Of a stretch of 64,000 bases of DNA, positions 34,785 through 43,497 are shown piece by piece. This stretch comes from Candidatus Poribacteria bacterium (GTDB lineage Bacteria > Poribacteria > WGA-4E > WGA-3G). A program made the translations under genes and the position numbers. The stretch covers positions 53,695-117,694 of the forward strand of contig VXPE01000075.1 in the NCBI GenBank assembly GCA_009839745.1, given 5' to 3'. Position 1 is the first letter of the stretch. Each line of letters opens with the position of its first letter. The notes under the pieces were generated by a model. It saw nothing but the letters and a program-made list of their open reading frames with translations. It was not told the origin of the DNA and searched no databases.

Positions 34785-35405
34785 ATGCCTAAATGCATAA
34801 AATCTGGAGGGCAAGCGATTGATTATGCTTCTAAACTTCTGTCGCCAGAAGAGGAAGAGCCCTTTGAACAACACCTTAAGAACTGTCTCGACTGTACCGA
34901 AGCAGTTCAATCTTTTCGGACTGTCTTACAGTTGACAGATGAAGCACAAGCAGACTTGCGTGTGCCTGAACTCGCGTTACAAGATATTGAAATGAACGTC
35001 TACAAACGTCTCGCCGCTGCAAACGAGCAAACGCTGCTTTCGCGGGTGCGTGCATCCATTGCTAACTTCGGTTCGCTGTTCCGTTGGTATAGGACTGCTG
35101 CTGCGAGCACTGTTGTTATTGCTTTGATTACGATCGCACTCTTATGGGGAGATCTCTTTCCACCAGAACCGGAACGGTTATTGCCTGAAACGCAATCCGC
35201 TGTCGCTCGGATCGAACAATATCGTGAACAGGATATCCAACGGAACTTAGAGGAGGCACTCATCACACATCATCTCCGAAACGATGCGTGGGATACAGAA
35301 AGTCGGCTCTACCGCATGAAAGAACAGGCAGATGGGACCAATTGGATGGCGGTTGCGGATGCCCATCTTCAGAACCTTCAATCTGGAACCTTGGATACAC
35401 CATAG
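34785..35405 (+). CDS. Zinc-finger anti-sigma factor, membrane-anchored
   Basis: 206 residues. N-terminal zinc-associated anti-sigma domain: YASKLLSPEEEEPFEQHLKNCLDC supplies the HxxxCxxC motif (residues 34-41). One membrane segment at about 103-121 (AAASTVVIALITIALLWG). The extracytoplasmic C-terminus is about 85 residues, charged and helical, without a recognisable sensor fold. It should sequester the ECF sigma factor until a signal releases it. AAGGAG precedes ATG 34785. Confidence 0.88.
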   Translation: MPKCIKSGGQAIDYASKLLSPEEEEPFEQHLKNCLDCTEAVQSFRTVLQLTDEAQADLRVPELALQDIEMNVYKRLAAANEQTLLSRVRASIANFGSLFRWYRTAAASTVVIALITIALLWGDLFPPEPERLLPETQSAVARIEQYREQDIQRNLEEALITHHLRNDAWDTESRLYRMKEQADGTNWMAVADAHLQNLQSGTLDTP

Positions 35406-35602
35406 CGGAATAGCAAGCGTATTTCTAATGATGAACACCTCGACACCGCTTTTTTTTAAGGATTCCTAAAGTGGTAAACAGGCAATGTGTCTAATGGGGA
35501 TCTACGATTAAGGATTGTTTGCGCCGTTGCGACGGTGGCTATAATCATGACCACCCTCTTAGGAAAGCGCGTTTGGGTTGTGCATATTAAAAACAGAAAA
35601 CC

Positions 35603-35719
35603 GCGCCCGTAAGCGTAGCGGAGGGCGACTCGAACATGAATATCGTCAAATCACAAACCACCGATATTGTCCCGCAAGCCCACACGCGGCTTGCGCCAAA
35701 GCAAGGTAAAATTAAAAAA
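35603..35719 (+). repeat. Leader/RBS element copy 4, at the start of the TPR gene
   Basis: GCGCCCGTAAGCGTAGCGG and AGGGCG form the hairpin (35603-35628). GCAAGGTAAAATTAAAAAA (35701-35719) ends just before CTG 35720. Here the element is also in-frame coding (residues APKQGKIKK of the annotated protein). Confidence 0.6.
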
Positions 35720-37690
35720 CTGCTCTCACACGTGCTACTGCTGTTTCTCCTCTGCGCGTTTGCTTATGCTCGCTTTGAAGAGGTGCATGTCTTAATTGAG
35801 GCGGGACACTACACCGAAGCCAATAATAAACTGGCGTCACTTGCGGAATCTACCAAAGATATTGCTATAAAAAGTTGGTCCTACTACCAGATTGGCGAGA
35901 TTCACTATAATTATACACACCAGTATACCAGAGCACTCGAGGCTTACGATAAAATTCTAAAACTTGAGAAAAACGGGCTTGCTGCCGAGGAACTCTTCCT
36001 CGCCATCATCAAAAAAGGGGATGTCCATAGCCGTATGGGCAATTACCATGATGCTATCCAAACTTACGATAGGTTGATTAAGCTCGCACCTGCCACGCAT
36101 TTCGTGCATAAAACAGGCTTGCAGAAGATACGGGATATTAACAACGCGCTCGCTGACTTACGAGAACAGCAGCGTATTGCGCTCCAGTATAAAGGGACAC
36201 CCCTTGCTGCCATCGCTCAATTTCAGATCGCTGAACTCTATCGAAATCATTCCCAACTTAACCAGCCTGAAAAGGCAATAGAAAAGTATAGCGCACTTCT
36301 CGAAGGACACCCGAATGTGATAATGGCACCCGAAGCGAGATGGCGCATCGCGTATTTAAGGCATACCGTTCTGAACCAATCGGCTTTAGCAATGGCGACC
36401 TACAGAAAAGTCGTTGAGGATTACCCAACCAGCAATTTTGCTGCGGAGGCACTCTTCCAAATGGCAAATATCCATCGCGCAGCCGAGAAGTATTCATTAG
36501 CAATCCCTGTCTTTGAAAAACTGAAACAGAGATACCCGAACTTTTGGAATATGCATGCCGTTCTCTATTGGACAGGCGTTTGCTATGAAAAAATCTTAAA
36601 CTATCCGAAAGCGATAGAGGCTTTTGAAACGTTCCATCACGCCTATCTACCGAAACTCGATCCGTGGTATTTAGGACAGATCTCAATGCACGACAAAAGC
36701 GTGTCTGAGGTGGAGGCACAGATTGATAAGAAAATAGAGGAACTCACAGAACAGATGTCGCAGACGGAATTAGCACGCTTGAACACAGCGAGTGCGGCTC
36801 GAAATTTTTCTGAAGCCTTAAATATCGCTCGACACCTCATCGCCACGGCACCCCATACGCCTCACGGAGAGCAGGCGGCAGAACAACTCCCAACACTTCA
36901 GCAACTTGCCGCTATCGAAAACCTACATGAGAAACTTCAAGACCAAAGTTTGCTACCTATAGAGGCAGCGCGTGCGCGGTTACAAATCGGAACCATCTAT
37001 GAACGGAAACCCTTACAGGACTATCCAAAGGCAATTGCGGCATATCAAGAGGTATTGAAACACCACGCCGAGTTGACGCATGCTGCCGAAGCGCTCTACC
37101 GCAGTGGACGCATTTACGCTGAGCAACTTTCCACGCCTAACGAAGCGATTCAAACCTACAAAAAAGTGATTGAAACGCATCCGAACACCTTACAAGCGAT
37201 GATGGCAAATTTTCAGCTCGGTGAGCTTTACAGAGGACTTCGCCGTTACAACGAGGCACTGCAAGCCTACGAAACCACGATCGGGTATCCAGAGCGGGAT
37301 CGCTACATCGCAGGAGGCTATAAGGACAGTTTCGCCGATAGGGCACAGTTTCGGATCGGACGTGTCCATTACGAAGACAGACGCTACAACGAAGCGCGTT
37401 TCGCTTTTGAGGAGTTCATTCAAAACCGAGCGCAGTCCCCACGTCTCGCTGCTGCTTACGTCTACCTCGCTGCCATCTGTGAAGATCGCAACGAAAACGC
37501 CCAAGCCGATTACTATTACAAAAGGGCGGAAGATCTACTCACAGACAACCCTGTGCAAATGACAACGCTCATAGAAGAAGCGAATGCACTCGGAACCCTA
37601 CAGGGTGCTACTGATTTGGATACGATTATACGGCTCATTAAAGAAAACCGGAAGCGTCTTGGAATAGAAAAAGCGGAATCCAATCAATAG
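35636..37690 (+). CDS. TPR-repeat protein, exported
   Basis: 684 residues if ATG 35636 is used; by analogy with the other element-led genes the true start may be CTG 35720, which would leave a normal signal peptide (LLSHVLLLFLLCAFAYA). The body is about 14 tetratricopeptide-like repeats of the form YxxAIxxYxKLLxxxPxxxxAxxAxFxIAxIY (for example AIEKYSALLEGHPNVIMAPEARWRIAYL and AIAAYQEVLKHHAELTHAAEALYRSGRIY), the YbgF/BamD-like type. A periplasmic scaffold is likely. It follows the sigma/anti-sigma pair but has its own leader. Confidence 0.82.
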   Translation: MNIVKSQTTDIVPQAHTRLAPKQGKIKKLLSHVLLLFLLCAFAYARFEEVHVLIEAGHYTEANNKLASLAESTKDIAIKSWSYYQIGEIHYNYTHQYTRALEAYDKILKLEKNGLAAEELFLAIIKKGDVHSRMGNYHDAIQTYDRLIKLAPATHFVHKTGLQKIRDINNALADLREQQRIALQYKGTPLAAIAQFQIAELYRNHSQLNQPEKAIEKYSALLEGHPNVIMAPEARWRIAYLRHTVLNQSALAMATYRKVVEDYPTSNFAAEALFQMANIHRAAEKYSLAIPVFEKLKQRYPNFWNMHAVLYWTGVCYEKILNYPKAIEAFETFHHAYLPKLDPWYLGQISMHDKSVSEVEAQIDKKIEELTEQMSQTELARLNTASAARNFSEALNIARHLIATAPHTPHGEQAAEQLPTLQQLAAIENLHEKLQDQSLLPIEAARARLQIGTIYERKPLQDYPKAIAAYQEVLKHHAELTHAAEALYRSGRIYAEQLSTPNEAIQTYKKVIETHPNTLQAMMANFQLGELYRGLRRYNEALQAYETTIGYPERDRYIAGGYKDSFADRAQFRIGRVHYEDRRYNEARFAFEEFIQNRAQSPRLAAAYVYLAAICEDRNENAQADYYYKRAEDLLTDNPVQMTTLIEEANALGTLQGATDLDTIIRLIKENRKRLGIEKAESNQ

Positions 37691-37726
37691 CAGGCAACCG
37701 CTTTCTGTCTTTCGTAACCTCCAAAA

Positions 37727-37900
37727 ACATAGCCTGCAACAATACGCAGAAATACGCAGAAACACCCTATCAATACGCAGAAATACCCAAGCAAAAACAC
37801 CCCAAGCAAAAACCCCTATCAAAAACACGCAGGCGGATATCCCCGAACCCAATTCAAATTCCCAGACCCGCGGATCACTCCGCAAGGAAAGTTATAGTAA
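37727..37900 (+). repeat. Leader/RBS-type element, orphan copy with expanded loop
   Basis: GCCTGC (37729 region) pairs with GCAGGC (37829 region), followed by GGAT. Between the arms lie tandem units (AATACGCAGAA three times, CCAAGCAAAAAC twice), an enlarged loop of about 90 nt. The 3' end is degenerate (CTCCGCAAGGAAAGTTATAG) and no gene follows on this strand. It fills most of the 37691-37982 gap. Confidence 0.55.
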
Positions 37901-37932
37901 AACCCGTAATTACCTTTACACTTTTTTGCATC

Positions 37933-37955
37933 GGCGAGGTTAGGAAACCTCGCCT
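37933..37955. repeat. GGCGAGG hairpin repeat, copy 4
   Basis: GGCGAGGTT-AGGA-AACCTCGCC at 37933-37954, nearly identical to copy 1. It lies between the convergent TPR and pncB genes. Confidence 0.7.
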
Positions 37956-37982
37956 ACCGGGGGCAGAAGTGTAAACTTATTT

Positions 37983-39401
37983 TCAAAATCTACTATAAAG
38001 AAATAGGTTTCTGAACGTCGGATGTAATTCCACAGGATAGGGTTCTACTTCTGTCAAACCTTTATGGGAATCCGTTAATCTTTCGAGTTCTGCGGTCGTT
38101 CGTGCCTGAATGTCGTGGAGGTTCGGAAAAGCGTATACCAACTCCCCATCTTGAATAATCGGAACGAGGAGCGGCTGTCCCTCGGAGATCGGTTCATCCC
38201 AAAGTGTCACACAGTCCTTGACATAATTTCCATTGGCATCAGCAACACGATAGATTTGTTTCTTACCCGGGATCGTGGCTTTTGTAGGTTCATCTTGGGA
38301 GCGTTTCCCAACGGGTTTGCCATCACTCTCGACCAATTTGTAGACACCACCAAGGGCAGAGGTGCCCCCCTCACCGGTGAGCGAATTGAGGTTCGCCCCC
38401 GTCGCAAGCCGTGTGCCGACCCCGAAGTTATCAATCGGTGCCCCATTTTTGAGCAATAGGTCTATCTGGAATTCATCAAGTTCATGACTGGCAATAATTT
38501 GGACATAATCGAGTCCTTCGGCATCAAGGATACGACGGACCTCTTTGCTGAGTGCTAAGAGGTCACCACTGTCAAGTCGGACTGCGCGTAATCGTGCCCC
38601 GCGTGTCTCCATTTCTTTTGCGACGATACAAGCGTTTCCTGCCCCTTGAAGTGTATCGTAGGTATCAATGAGGAGGGTGGTACTGTTCGGAAAGGCTGCA
38701 GCGTAATCGCGGAATGCGTCTAACTCGGTAGGACGTTCTGAGATAAACTTATGTGCCATCGTGCCAACGTAAGGAATATCAAAATAGTGTCCCGCAAGCA
38801 CTAACGAGGTCCCACTCGCACCACCGATGAAAGAAGCACGAGCGGCGAAGATACCGGCATCTCTGCCGTGTGCACGCCTCGCACCGAAATCATATACGGG
38901 TCTACCCTGTGCGGCTTCCACAATTCGTGAGGCTTTCGTGGCAATCAGTGTCTGGAAGTTCATGACACAGAGCAGATAGGTTTCAAACAGTTGGACTTCT
39001 CGGGACCTACCTGTGACGTTGATAATCGGTTCATTTGGAAAAACAGGCGTGCCTTCGGGAACAGCGAAAACGGAACCGTCAAAATGGAAATCTCTAAGCG
39101 AAGCAAGGTAGTCAGCGCTCAAGTCACCACGTTCCGCCAACCAATCGAGCGTAGCATCCGTGAAACGCAAATTTAAGATGTAGTGGATGACCTGTTCCAG
39201 TCCTGCGGCTATGAGATATTGTCCCTGTGGGATTTCGCGGACGTAGTAGTTCGCTGTGATAACCGTATCGTTCTGGACATTGAAATCTGCCTGCCCCATC
39301 GTGAGTTGATAATAATCAACAAAAAGTGCCATATTATCTTCCGTGAGTAGCGCAGATTTAGGTGAATTCGGGGTTACAAACCCCTCCCACATGGCATTCA
39401 T
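37983..39401 (-). CDS. pncB: Nicotinate phosphoribosyltransferase
   Basis: 472 residues from ATG 39399-39401 (overlapping the upstream TGA), or 449 from ATG 39332 (MALFVDYYQLTMGQ), which has GGAAGAT upstream and matches the usual start of the family. The extra N-terminus contains the repeat-encoded WEGFVTPNS. Family marks: YQLTMGQADF, DFGARRAHG, GGASGTS, HKFISERPTE, LIDTYDTLQGA, RLDSGDL and NFGVGTRLATG. It converts nicotinate and PRPP to nicotinate mononucleotide in NAD salvage. Confidence 0.94.
   Translation of the reverse strand: MNAMWEGFVTPNSPKSALLTEDNMALFVDYYQLTMGQADFNVQNDTVITANYYVREIPQGQYLIAAGLEQVIHYILNLRFTDATLDWLAERGDLSADYLASLRDFHFDGSVFAVPEGTPVFPNEPIINVTGRSREVQLFETYLLCVMNFQTLIATKASRIVEAAQGRPVYDFGARRAHGRDAGIFAARASFIGGASGTSLVLAGHYFDIPYVGTMAHKFISERPTELDAFRDYAAAFPNSTTLLIDTYDTLQGAGNACIVAKEMETRGARLRAVRLDSGDLLALSKEVRRILDAEGLDYVQIIASHELDEFQIDLLLKNGAPIDNFGVGTRLATGANLNSLTGEGGTSALGGVYKLVESDGKPVGKRSQDEPTKATIPGKKQIYRVADANGNYVKDCVTLWDEPISEGQPLLVPIIQDGELVYAFPNLHDIQARTTAELERLTDSHKGLTEVEPYPVELHPTFRNLFLYSRF
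39364..39390. repeat. GGGGTTTGTAACCCC repeat, copy 2, inside pncB 5' end
   Basis: On the coding strand GTGGGAGGGGTTTGTAACC followed by CCGAATTC, encoding WEGFVTPNS. It matches 40878-40904 with only about two differences. The core GGGGTTTGTAACCCC is palindromic. Confidence 0.7.
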
Positions 39402-41737
39402 AGCCCTTTTCCCTCAGTGACAACGAGTTTTTGGTTAACAGACAGGTTCCGATGGGTATCCACCTGACCGGAGGGCCAAACAATTTCAAGGGTATCCACC
39501 TTCGTATGCGTCCCGAGACCGATTTCAAGGGACAAACTATTGGTCGAGCCGAATCCACATCCCCCACTGACTTCTCGGTAAATTACGTCATCACCAATAT
39601 GTAGGGTGACTTTAGCCCCGATGCCATCCCGATTACTTTTGACCCCGACGAGTTTGAGCGTCAGCCAATTGTTTCCAGTGCCATTGTTGCGATAGAAAAG
39701 ATTGTGCCACTGGTCGCCAATAAACGCTCCACCAACAGGGACATAGATATCAACGTCACCATCCGTATCGACATCACCAAAGGTTACGCCGTGCCCTTTT
39801 CCGATGTTCCCCAAACCCAGAGCGGTCGTCGCATCTGTGAAAGTGCCATCGCCGTTATTACGAAAGAGGGCATCTCGTTCGAGGCGTCCCATCTGTGGCG
39901 CGCCGGTCGCAAGATAGATGTCGAGGTAGCCGTCGCTATTGATGTCCCCGAAGTTGGCACCCATCGCACCATACGCGTGATAGAGCCCCGATTCACGGGT
40001 GACATCTGTAAAGGTGCCGTCGCCGTTGTTGCGATAAAGCACTTGCCGATCAACGTCGTGTGTAGCAGTGCCTGTGATTTGACCTGCGATGAAGGCTTGA
40101 AAGGAACCTGAATTTGAGATGAAGATGTCCAGATCCGCATCGTTGTCCACGTCTAAAAAGAAAGTAACGAAGGCATCCGTAACAGGGAGATTCATACCGG
40201 TCGTCGGGGTGACATCTGTGAAGGTGCCATCGCCGTTATTGCGGTAAAGCACATTGGATTGCCCAAAGTTGACGACATGCAGGTCGATATGTCCATCTTT
40301 ATCGTAATCCCCCCAGGCGGTGCCGAGCGAGTTCCCAGTATCTGCTACACCGGCAGCAGCTGCGGTGTTCGTGAAGGTGCCATCGCCATTATTGCGATAT
40401 AAGACATTCGCAGCACCATCACCGATAACACCGTCAGCAATATAGAGGTCGATGTAGCCATCGTTGTCGTAATCCGCCCACGCCGCACAGAAACTACTCT
40501 GTGGGTCTGCGACACCTGCAGCGTGTGTAACATCTGTGAAAGTGCCATCCCCGTTGTTATGATAGAGTGTATTTTCCGCTGCGCCCGACCAACCCCCACG
40601 TGTGATGTAGAGATCCACATCCCCATCGTTATCATAATCGGCGAAAAGGGAACCCCAACCGCCTCTCGGATCAGCAATGTCTGCTGCGTCTGCGACATTT
40701 GTGAAGGTGCCATCGCCATTATTGCGGAAAAGGGCGTGGGGTTGATACGTGCCGACAGCAACGATGTCTAAATCTCCGTCGTTATCATAATCCCCCCAGG
40801 CACTGCCGCGTCCACCGTCAACCTTGTCCATTCTTAAGTCCGGTGCGACATCTATAAATGGAGAATTTTGTCCTACAGAATTCGGCGTTACGAACCCCTC
40901 CCACGGTTGAATTTTGAATGCCTCTGGCACGTCTTCTGGATAGCCACCGAGTTTGCTGTATGCTGTCCACAGGTTCCACAAGGTTTCGGGGTCGCGTGGT
41001 TTCAGACGGAGCGACTCTTTGAAATTCTCAACGGCTTTTTCAGGCGCGCCGTGCCGGAGATGATAGACTCCTAGATAGTAGTACGCCCCAGAATGACGTC
41101 GGTAATTTTGGATAATATTTTCAAACCGTTCAGCGGCTTTGTCTGCTTCACCGAGTCGGAATTCGGCTAAACCGAGTTGGAGCATCGCCTCCAGGTGATT
41201 CGGTTGGAGTTCCAGCACCTTTTCAAACTGTCGTTTAGAGGCAGAGAGATCCGGGACGAGCATCTGTTGCGGGGCACCCAAGAAATAACCGAGTCTGATG
41301 CGTGCCTCGGTATCGTCAGGGTTTACCTCCAGCGCATTGGTGAGCGCAGCAGTAGAATCGGAAAAGCGTTGTTGATAACTGAAAACCTGTGCTAACGTTA
41401 GGTATGCCTTTGAAAGTTGGTCCTTGTCGGCGGGGTTTTTAACCCTTGTATCCTTAAGCAGCCCTATCAGCTTCTGCAACGTCTCTTCGGCAAGTCCCCA
41501 TTTCTGCTGTCTGATGTATGTGCGTGCGAGCAACATGCGTGCATCGTGAGCATTGGCATCGATCTGCAGGCACGCCTGAAACGCTTTTTCCGCTTCAGCG
41601 AAGTTGCTCCTGTCTAATGCGTCCGTGCCTTTCTGATAGTGCGTCGTGAGTTGCGGATTTACATCACGCTGGGGTTCATCTGGGCTGCAGCCAATACTGA
41701 TGAGGAGAATGAGGAAAGTAAAAAAAGTTGGTCGCAT
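39398..41737 (-). CDS. Lipoprotein with TPR repeats and FG-GAP/ASPIC-UnbV propeller
   Basis: 779 residues from ATG 41735-41737 (MRPTFFTFLILLISIGC, lipobox Cys17); an ATG four codons earlier is possible, but the leader element's A-run ends at 41738. Residues 30-285 are about six TPRs (LDRSNFAEAEKAFQACLQIDANAHDARMLLARTYI). A repeat-encoded linker WEGFVTPNS follows near 298, then an FG-GAP propeller (SAWGDYDNDGDLDIVAVG...) and the ASPIC/UnbV domain at the C-terminus (KLVGVKSNRDGIGAKVTLH). Outer-membrane or periplasmic; role unknown. Its stop overlaps the pncB start. Confidence 0.88.
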   Translation of the reverse strand: MRPTFFTFLILLISIGCSPDEPQRDVNPQLTTHYQKGTDALDRSNFAEAEKAFQACLQIDANAHDARMLLARTYIRQQKWGLAEETLQKLIGLLKDTRVKNPADKDQLSKAYLTLAQVFSYQQRFSDSTAALTNALEVNPDDTEARIRLGYFLGAPQQMLVPDLSASKRQFEKVLELQPNHLEAMLQLGLAEFRLGEADKAAERFENIIQNYRRHSGAYYYLGVYHLRHGAPEKAVENFKESLRLKPRDPETLWNLWTAYSKLGGYPEDVPEAFKIQPWEGFVTPNSVGQNSPFIDVAPDLRMDKVDGGRGSAWGDYDNDGDLDIVAVGTYQPHALFRNNGDGTFTNVADAADIADPRGGWGSLFADYDNDGDVDLYITRGGWSGAAENTLYHNNGDGTFTDVTHAAGVADPQSSFCAAWADYDNDGYIDLYIADGVIGDGAANVLYRNNGDGTFTNTAAAAGVADTGNSLGTAWGDYDKDGHIDLHVVNFGQSNVLYRNNGDGTFTDVTPTTGMNLPVTDAFVTFFLDVDNDADLDIFISNSGSFQAFIAGQITGTATHDVDRQVLYRNNGDGTFTDVTRESGLYHAYGAMGANFGDINSDGYLDIYLATGAPQMGRLERDALFRNNGDGTFTDATTALGLGNIGKGHGVTFGDVDTDGDVDIYVPVGGAFIGDQWHNLFYRNNGTGNNWLTLKLVGVKSNRDGIGAKVTLHIGDDVIYREVSGGCGFGSTNSLSLEIGLGTHTKVDTLEIVWPSGQVDTHRNLSVNQKLVVTEGKGL
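40878..40904. repeat. GGGGTTCGTAACGCC repeat, copy 3, inside the TPR/FG-GAP gene
   Basis: Coding strand GTGGGAGGGGTTCGTAACG followed by CCGAATTC, encoding WEGFVTPNS exactly at the junction of the TPR and propeller domains. Same sequence as 39364-39390 apart from two or three bases. Confidence 0.7.
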
Positions 41738-42085
41738 ATTTTTAAGCATACCTTGCGGTTCGGTGAGGTGGGGTTGATAAATAAAGTGCCTTTCCGTATA
41801 TCTCAGGACTTACGCAAATTGAACAGAAAAGGGCATATTTCGTTGTATTTAACCCCCTAAATCCCCCTTATCAAGGGGACTTTAAGAGGGAACACGTAAG
41901 TCCTATATCTGAAGAAACACCCAAGCAAAAACCGCTCCATTTCATTACGGGCTACAAGTTTGGTATTCTCTTTATCTTTCTTATTATCCAAAGCGTATAG
42001 CCTGCAACAACGGCGCAGGCGGATCTACCCCAACCCCCTTCAAGGTCCCTATCCCGCTTGTTACTCCGCAAGGTAAAATTAAAAA
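41738..42085. repeat. Two-ended leader/RBS element, interrupted by a MITE
   Basis: Left end TTTTTAAGCATACCTTGCGG (minus-strand leader of the TPR/FG-GAP lipoprotein) and right end CCGCAAGGTAAAATTAAAAA (42066-42085) are inverted copies of the same terminus. Between them are the A-type hairpin (minus, 41930-41955, GCCCGTAATGAAATGGAGC), the B-type hairpin (GCCTGC...GCAGGC-GGAT, 42001-42032) and the 100-bp MITE. The right end provides the TAA stop of the TolB-like gene at 42079. This gap contains no gene. Confidence 0.7.
41805..41904. mobile_element. 100-bp MITE with AGGACTTACG termini
   Basis: Perfect 10-bp terminal inverted repeats AGGACTTACG (41805-41814) and CGTAAGTCCT (41895-41904). ATATCT occurs on both sides (41798-41803 and 41905-41910), a possible target duplication. 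The interior contains the CCCCTTATCAAGGGG palindrome. AGGACTTACG-type ends are found on insertion sequences and MITEs in many bacteria; no transposase is present. Confidence 0.75.
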
Positions 42086-43497
42086 TCTGCCAGCCTTGCC
42101 TTCAACGCCTGTATTTGAACGGGTTTTGTGAAATCCATGAGATAGATCCGCATGTGATCGGAACGGTCGGAACTAAATACGAGCGTTTTTCCGTCTCTTG
42201 AGAGGCTCGGTTCAAAATGGGCGCCGATGTGGTTTGTAAGTTGCGTTTTGTTTGTGCCGTCTACGTTCATCGTCCAGAGCGTATAACGGTTATGCGCGTT
42301 CGAGACATAGAGTATCCGTTTGCCATCTGGACTGAAGGCGGGATGATAGTGGCTCGCGTTCTCAAAAGTTAGCTGCTTTACTGAGCCACCTCCGGCATTG
42401 ACACTGAAAAGTTGGTAGATGTCGTCCACCATTCCGGTAAAAACGATCTGCTTTCCATTGGGTGCCCACGTGGGATGTCCATCATCTACATCGTTATGCG
42501 TCAGTTGCTTCTTGTTGGTGCCGTCGATATGAATAATGTGGATTTCTAAGGTATCATTATTCTCCGCAGGCGAGGTGACCTCGTCCTTACGGGATTCAAA
42601 GGCGATTTGTTGCCCATCCGGTGAAAAGACAGGGGCGCGCTGCGCACCTTCTATATCGATGAGTGGGCGTTGGTTTCTTCCATCAACATCCATGAGGTAG
42701 ATCGTCGCAGTCCTCGGATCGGAACCACTCGCTTGGACAGATGGGAGCATCATACCGCCACGTGTCCGTTCTGAAACGAAGGCGATGGATTTACCATCGG
42801 GTGAAAAAGCGGGCATGTATTCATCAAGTTCATCGGTATGTGTCAGCTGCTGTAGCGTGCGAGTCGTCAGATCCATGAGATACAACTCAGCATTCTCGAG
42901 ACGATTTGAAGCGAAAGCAAGCCATTTTCCATCGGGTGAAATTGCGGGACTATAATCGTCGGTATACTTTGCGGTAAACGTCATCATATTCCCTTTTTCA
43001 GTGAAGGTCTGCTCGTAGTCGTCGCTGCCTTCAGTGCGAATCCGCTGGACGTGGTAGGTGTCTCCTGTGAGACCCGCTATCTGAAGGAGGATTTCCTTTT
43101 TTGGGGAGCCGCTCAGCAGACTTTGAAATTCGGTGAGGGCAACGGAACGGTTACCGCAGTGCCAATAGACGCGCCCGAGGGCGAGTGTTATTTCTGCACG
43201 TTTCGGTGCCAATTTTGTAGCATCTCTGAATGCAGTGGCGGCTTGCGTAGCATCTCCTAATCCTTCATACGCCAAACCGAGTTGATAATAAGCCTCGGCG
43301 TTGGAAGGATTCTGCTTCAGTGCTGCCTGAAACTGCTGAATGGCAGACGTAGTGTCGCCTGTTTTAAGAAAGGCTTTGCCGCGCTCAATCGTGGGATCCC
43401 CTCCGCACGCAAGCAGGATTAAGAGTATAGGAATGAATAGATAGCAACGGATGTTGACACTCCCACAGCTAAAGCGGTGGGATTCTTGTTTCGTCAT
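42079..43497 (-). CDS. Lipoprotein with TPRs and TolB/PD40 propeller; N-terminus derived from an IS end
   Basis: 472 residues if translated from ATG 43495-43497 (MTKQESHRFSCGSVN), which lies within the right end of the IS605-type element; the native start seems lost. Next comes a lipoprotein signal (IRCYLFIPILLILLAC, lipobox LLAC), then three TPRs (AIQQFQAALKQNPSNAEAYYQLGLAYEGLGD) and six WD40-like PD40 blades (ISPDGKWLAFASNRLENAELYLMDL, FSPDGKSIAFVSERTRG...) as in TolB. A periplasmic protein-interaction role is likely. Its stop codon comes from the two-ended leader element. Confidence 0.78.
   Translation of the reverse strand: MTKQESHRFSCGSVNIRCYLFIPILLILLACGGDPTIERGKAFLKTGDTTSAIQQFQAALKQNPSNAEAYYQLGLAYEGLGDATQAATAFRDATKLAPKRAEITLALGRVYWHCGNRSVALTEFQSLLSGSPKKEILLQIAGLTGDTYHVQRIRTEGSDDYEQTFTEKGNMMTFTAKYTDDYSPAISPDGKWLAFASNRLENAELYLMDLTTRTLQQLTHTDELDEYMPAFSPDGKSIAFVSERTRGGMMLPSVQASGSDPRTATIYLMDVDGRNQRPLIDIEGAQRAPVFSPDGQQIAFESRKDEVTSPAENNDTLEIHIIHIDGTNKKQLTHNDVDDGHPTWAPNGKQIVFTGMVDDIYQLFSVNAGGGSVKQLTFENASHYHPAFSPDGKRILYVSNAHNRYTLWTMNVDGTNKTQLTNHIGAHFEPSLSRDGKTLVFSSDRSDHMRIYLMDFTKPVQIQALKARLADF

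Noticed and set aside
37740..37830. Short tandem units (AATACGCAGAA, CCAAGCAAAAAC) as a CRISPR array
   Set aside because: Units are about 11-14 bp with no spacers of constant length; they form an expanded hairpin loop of a leader-type element.
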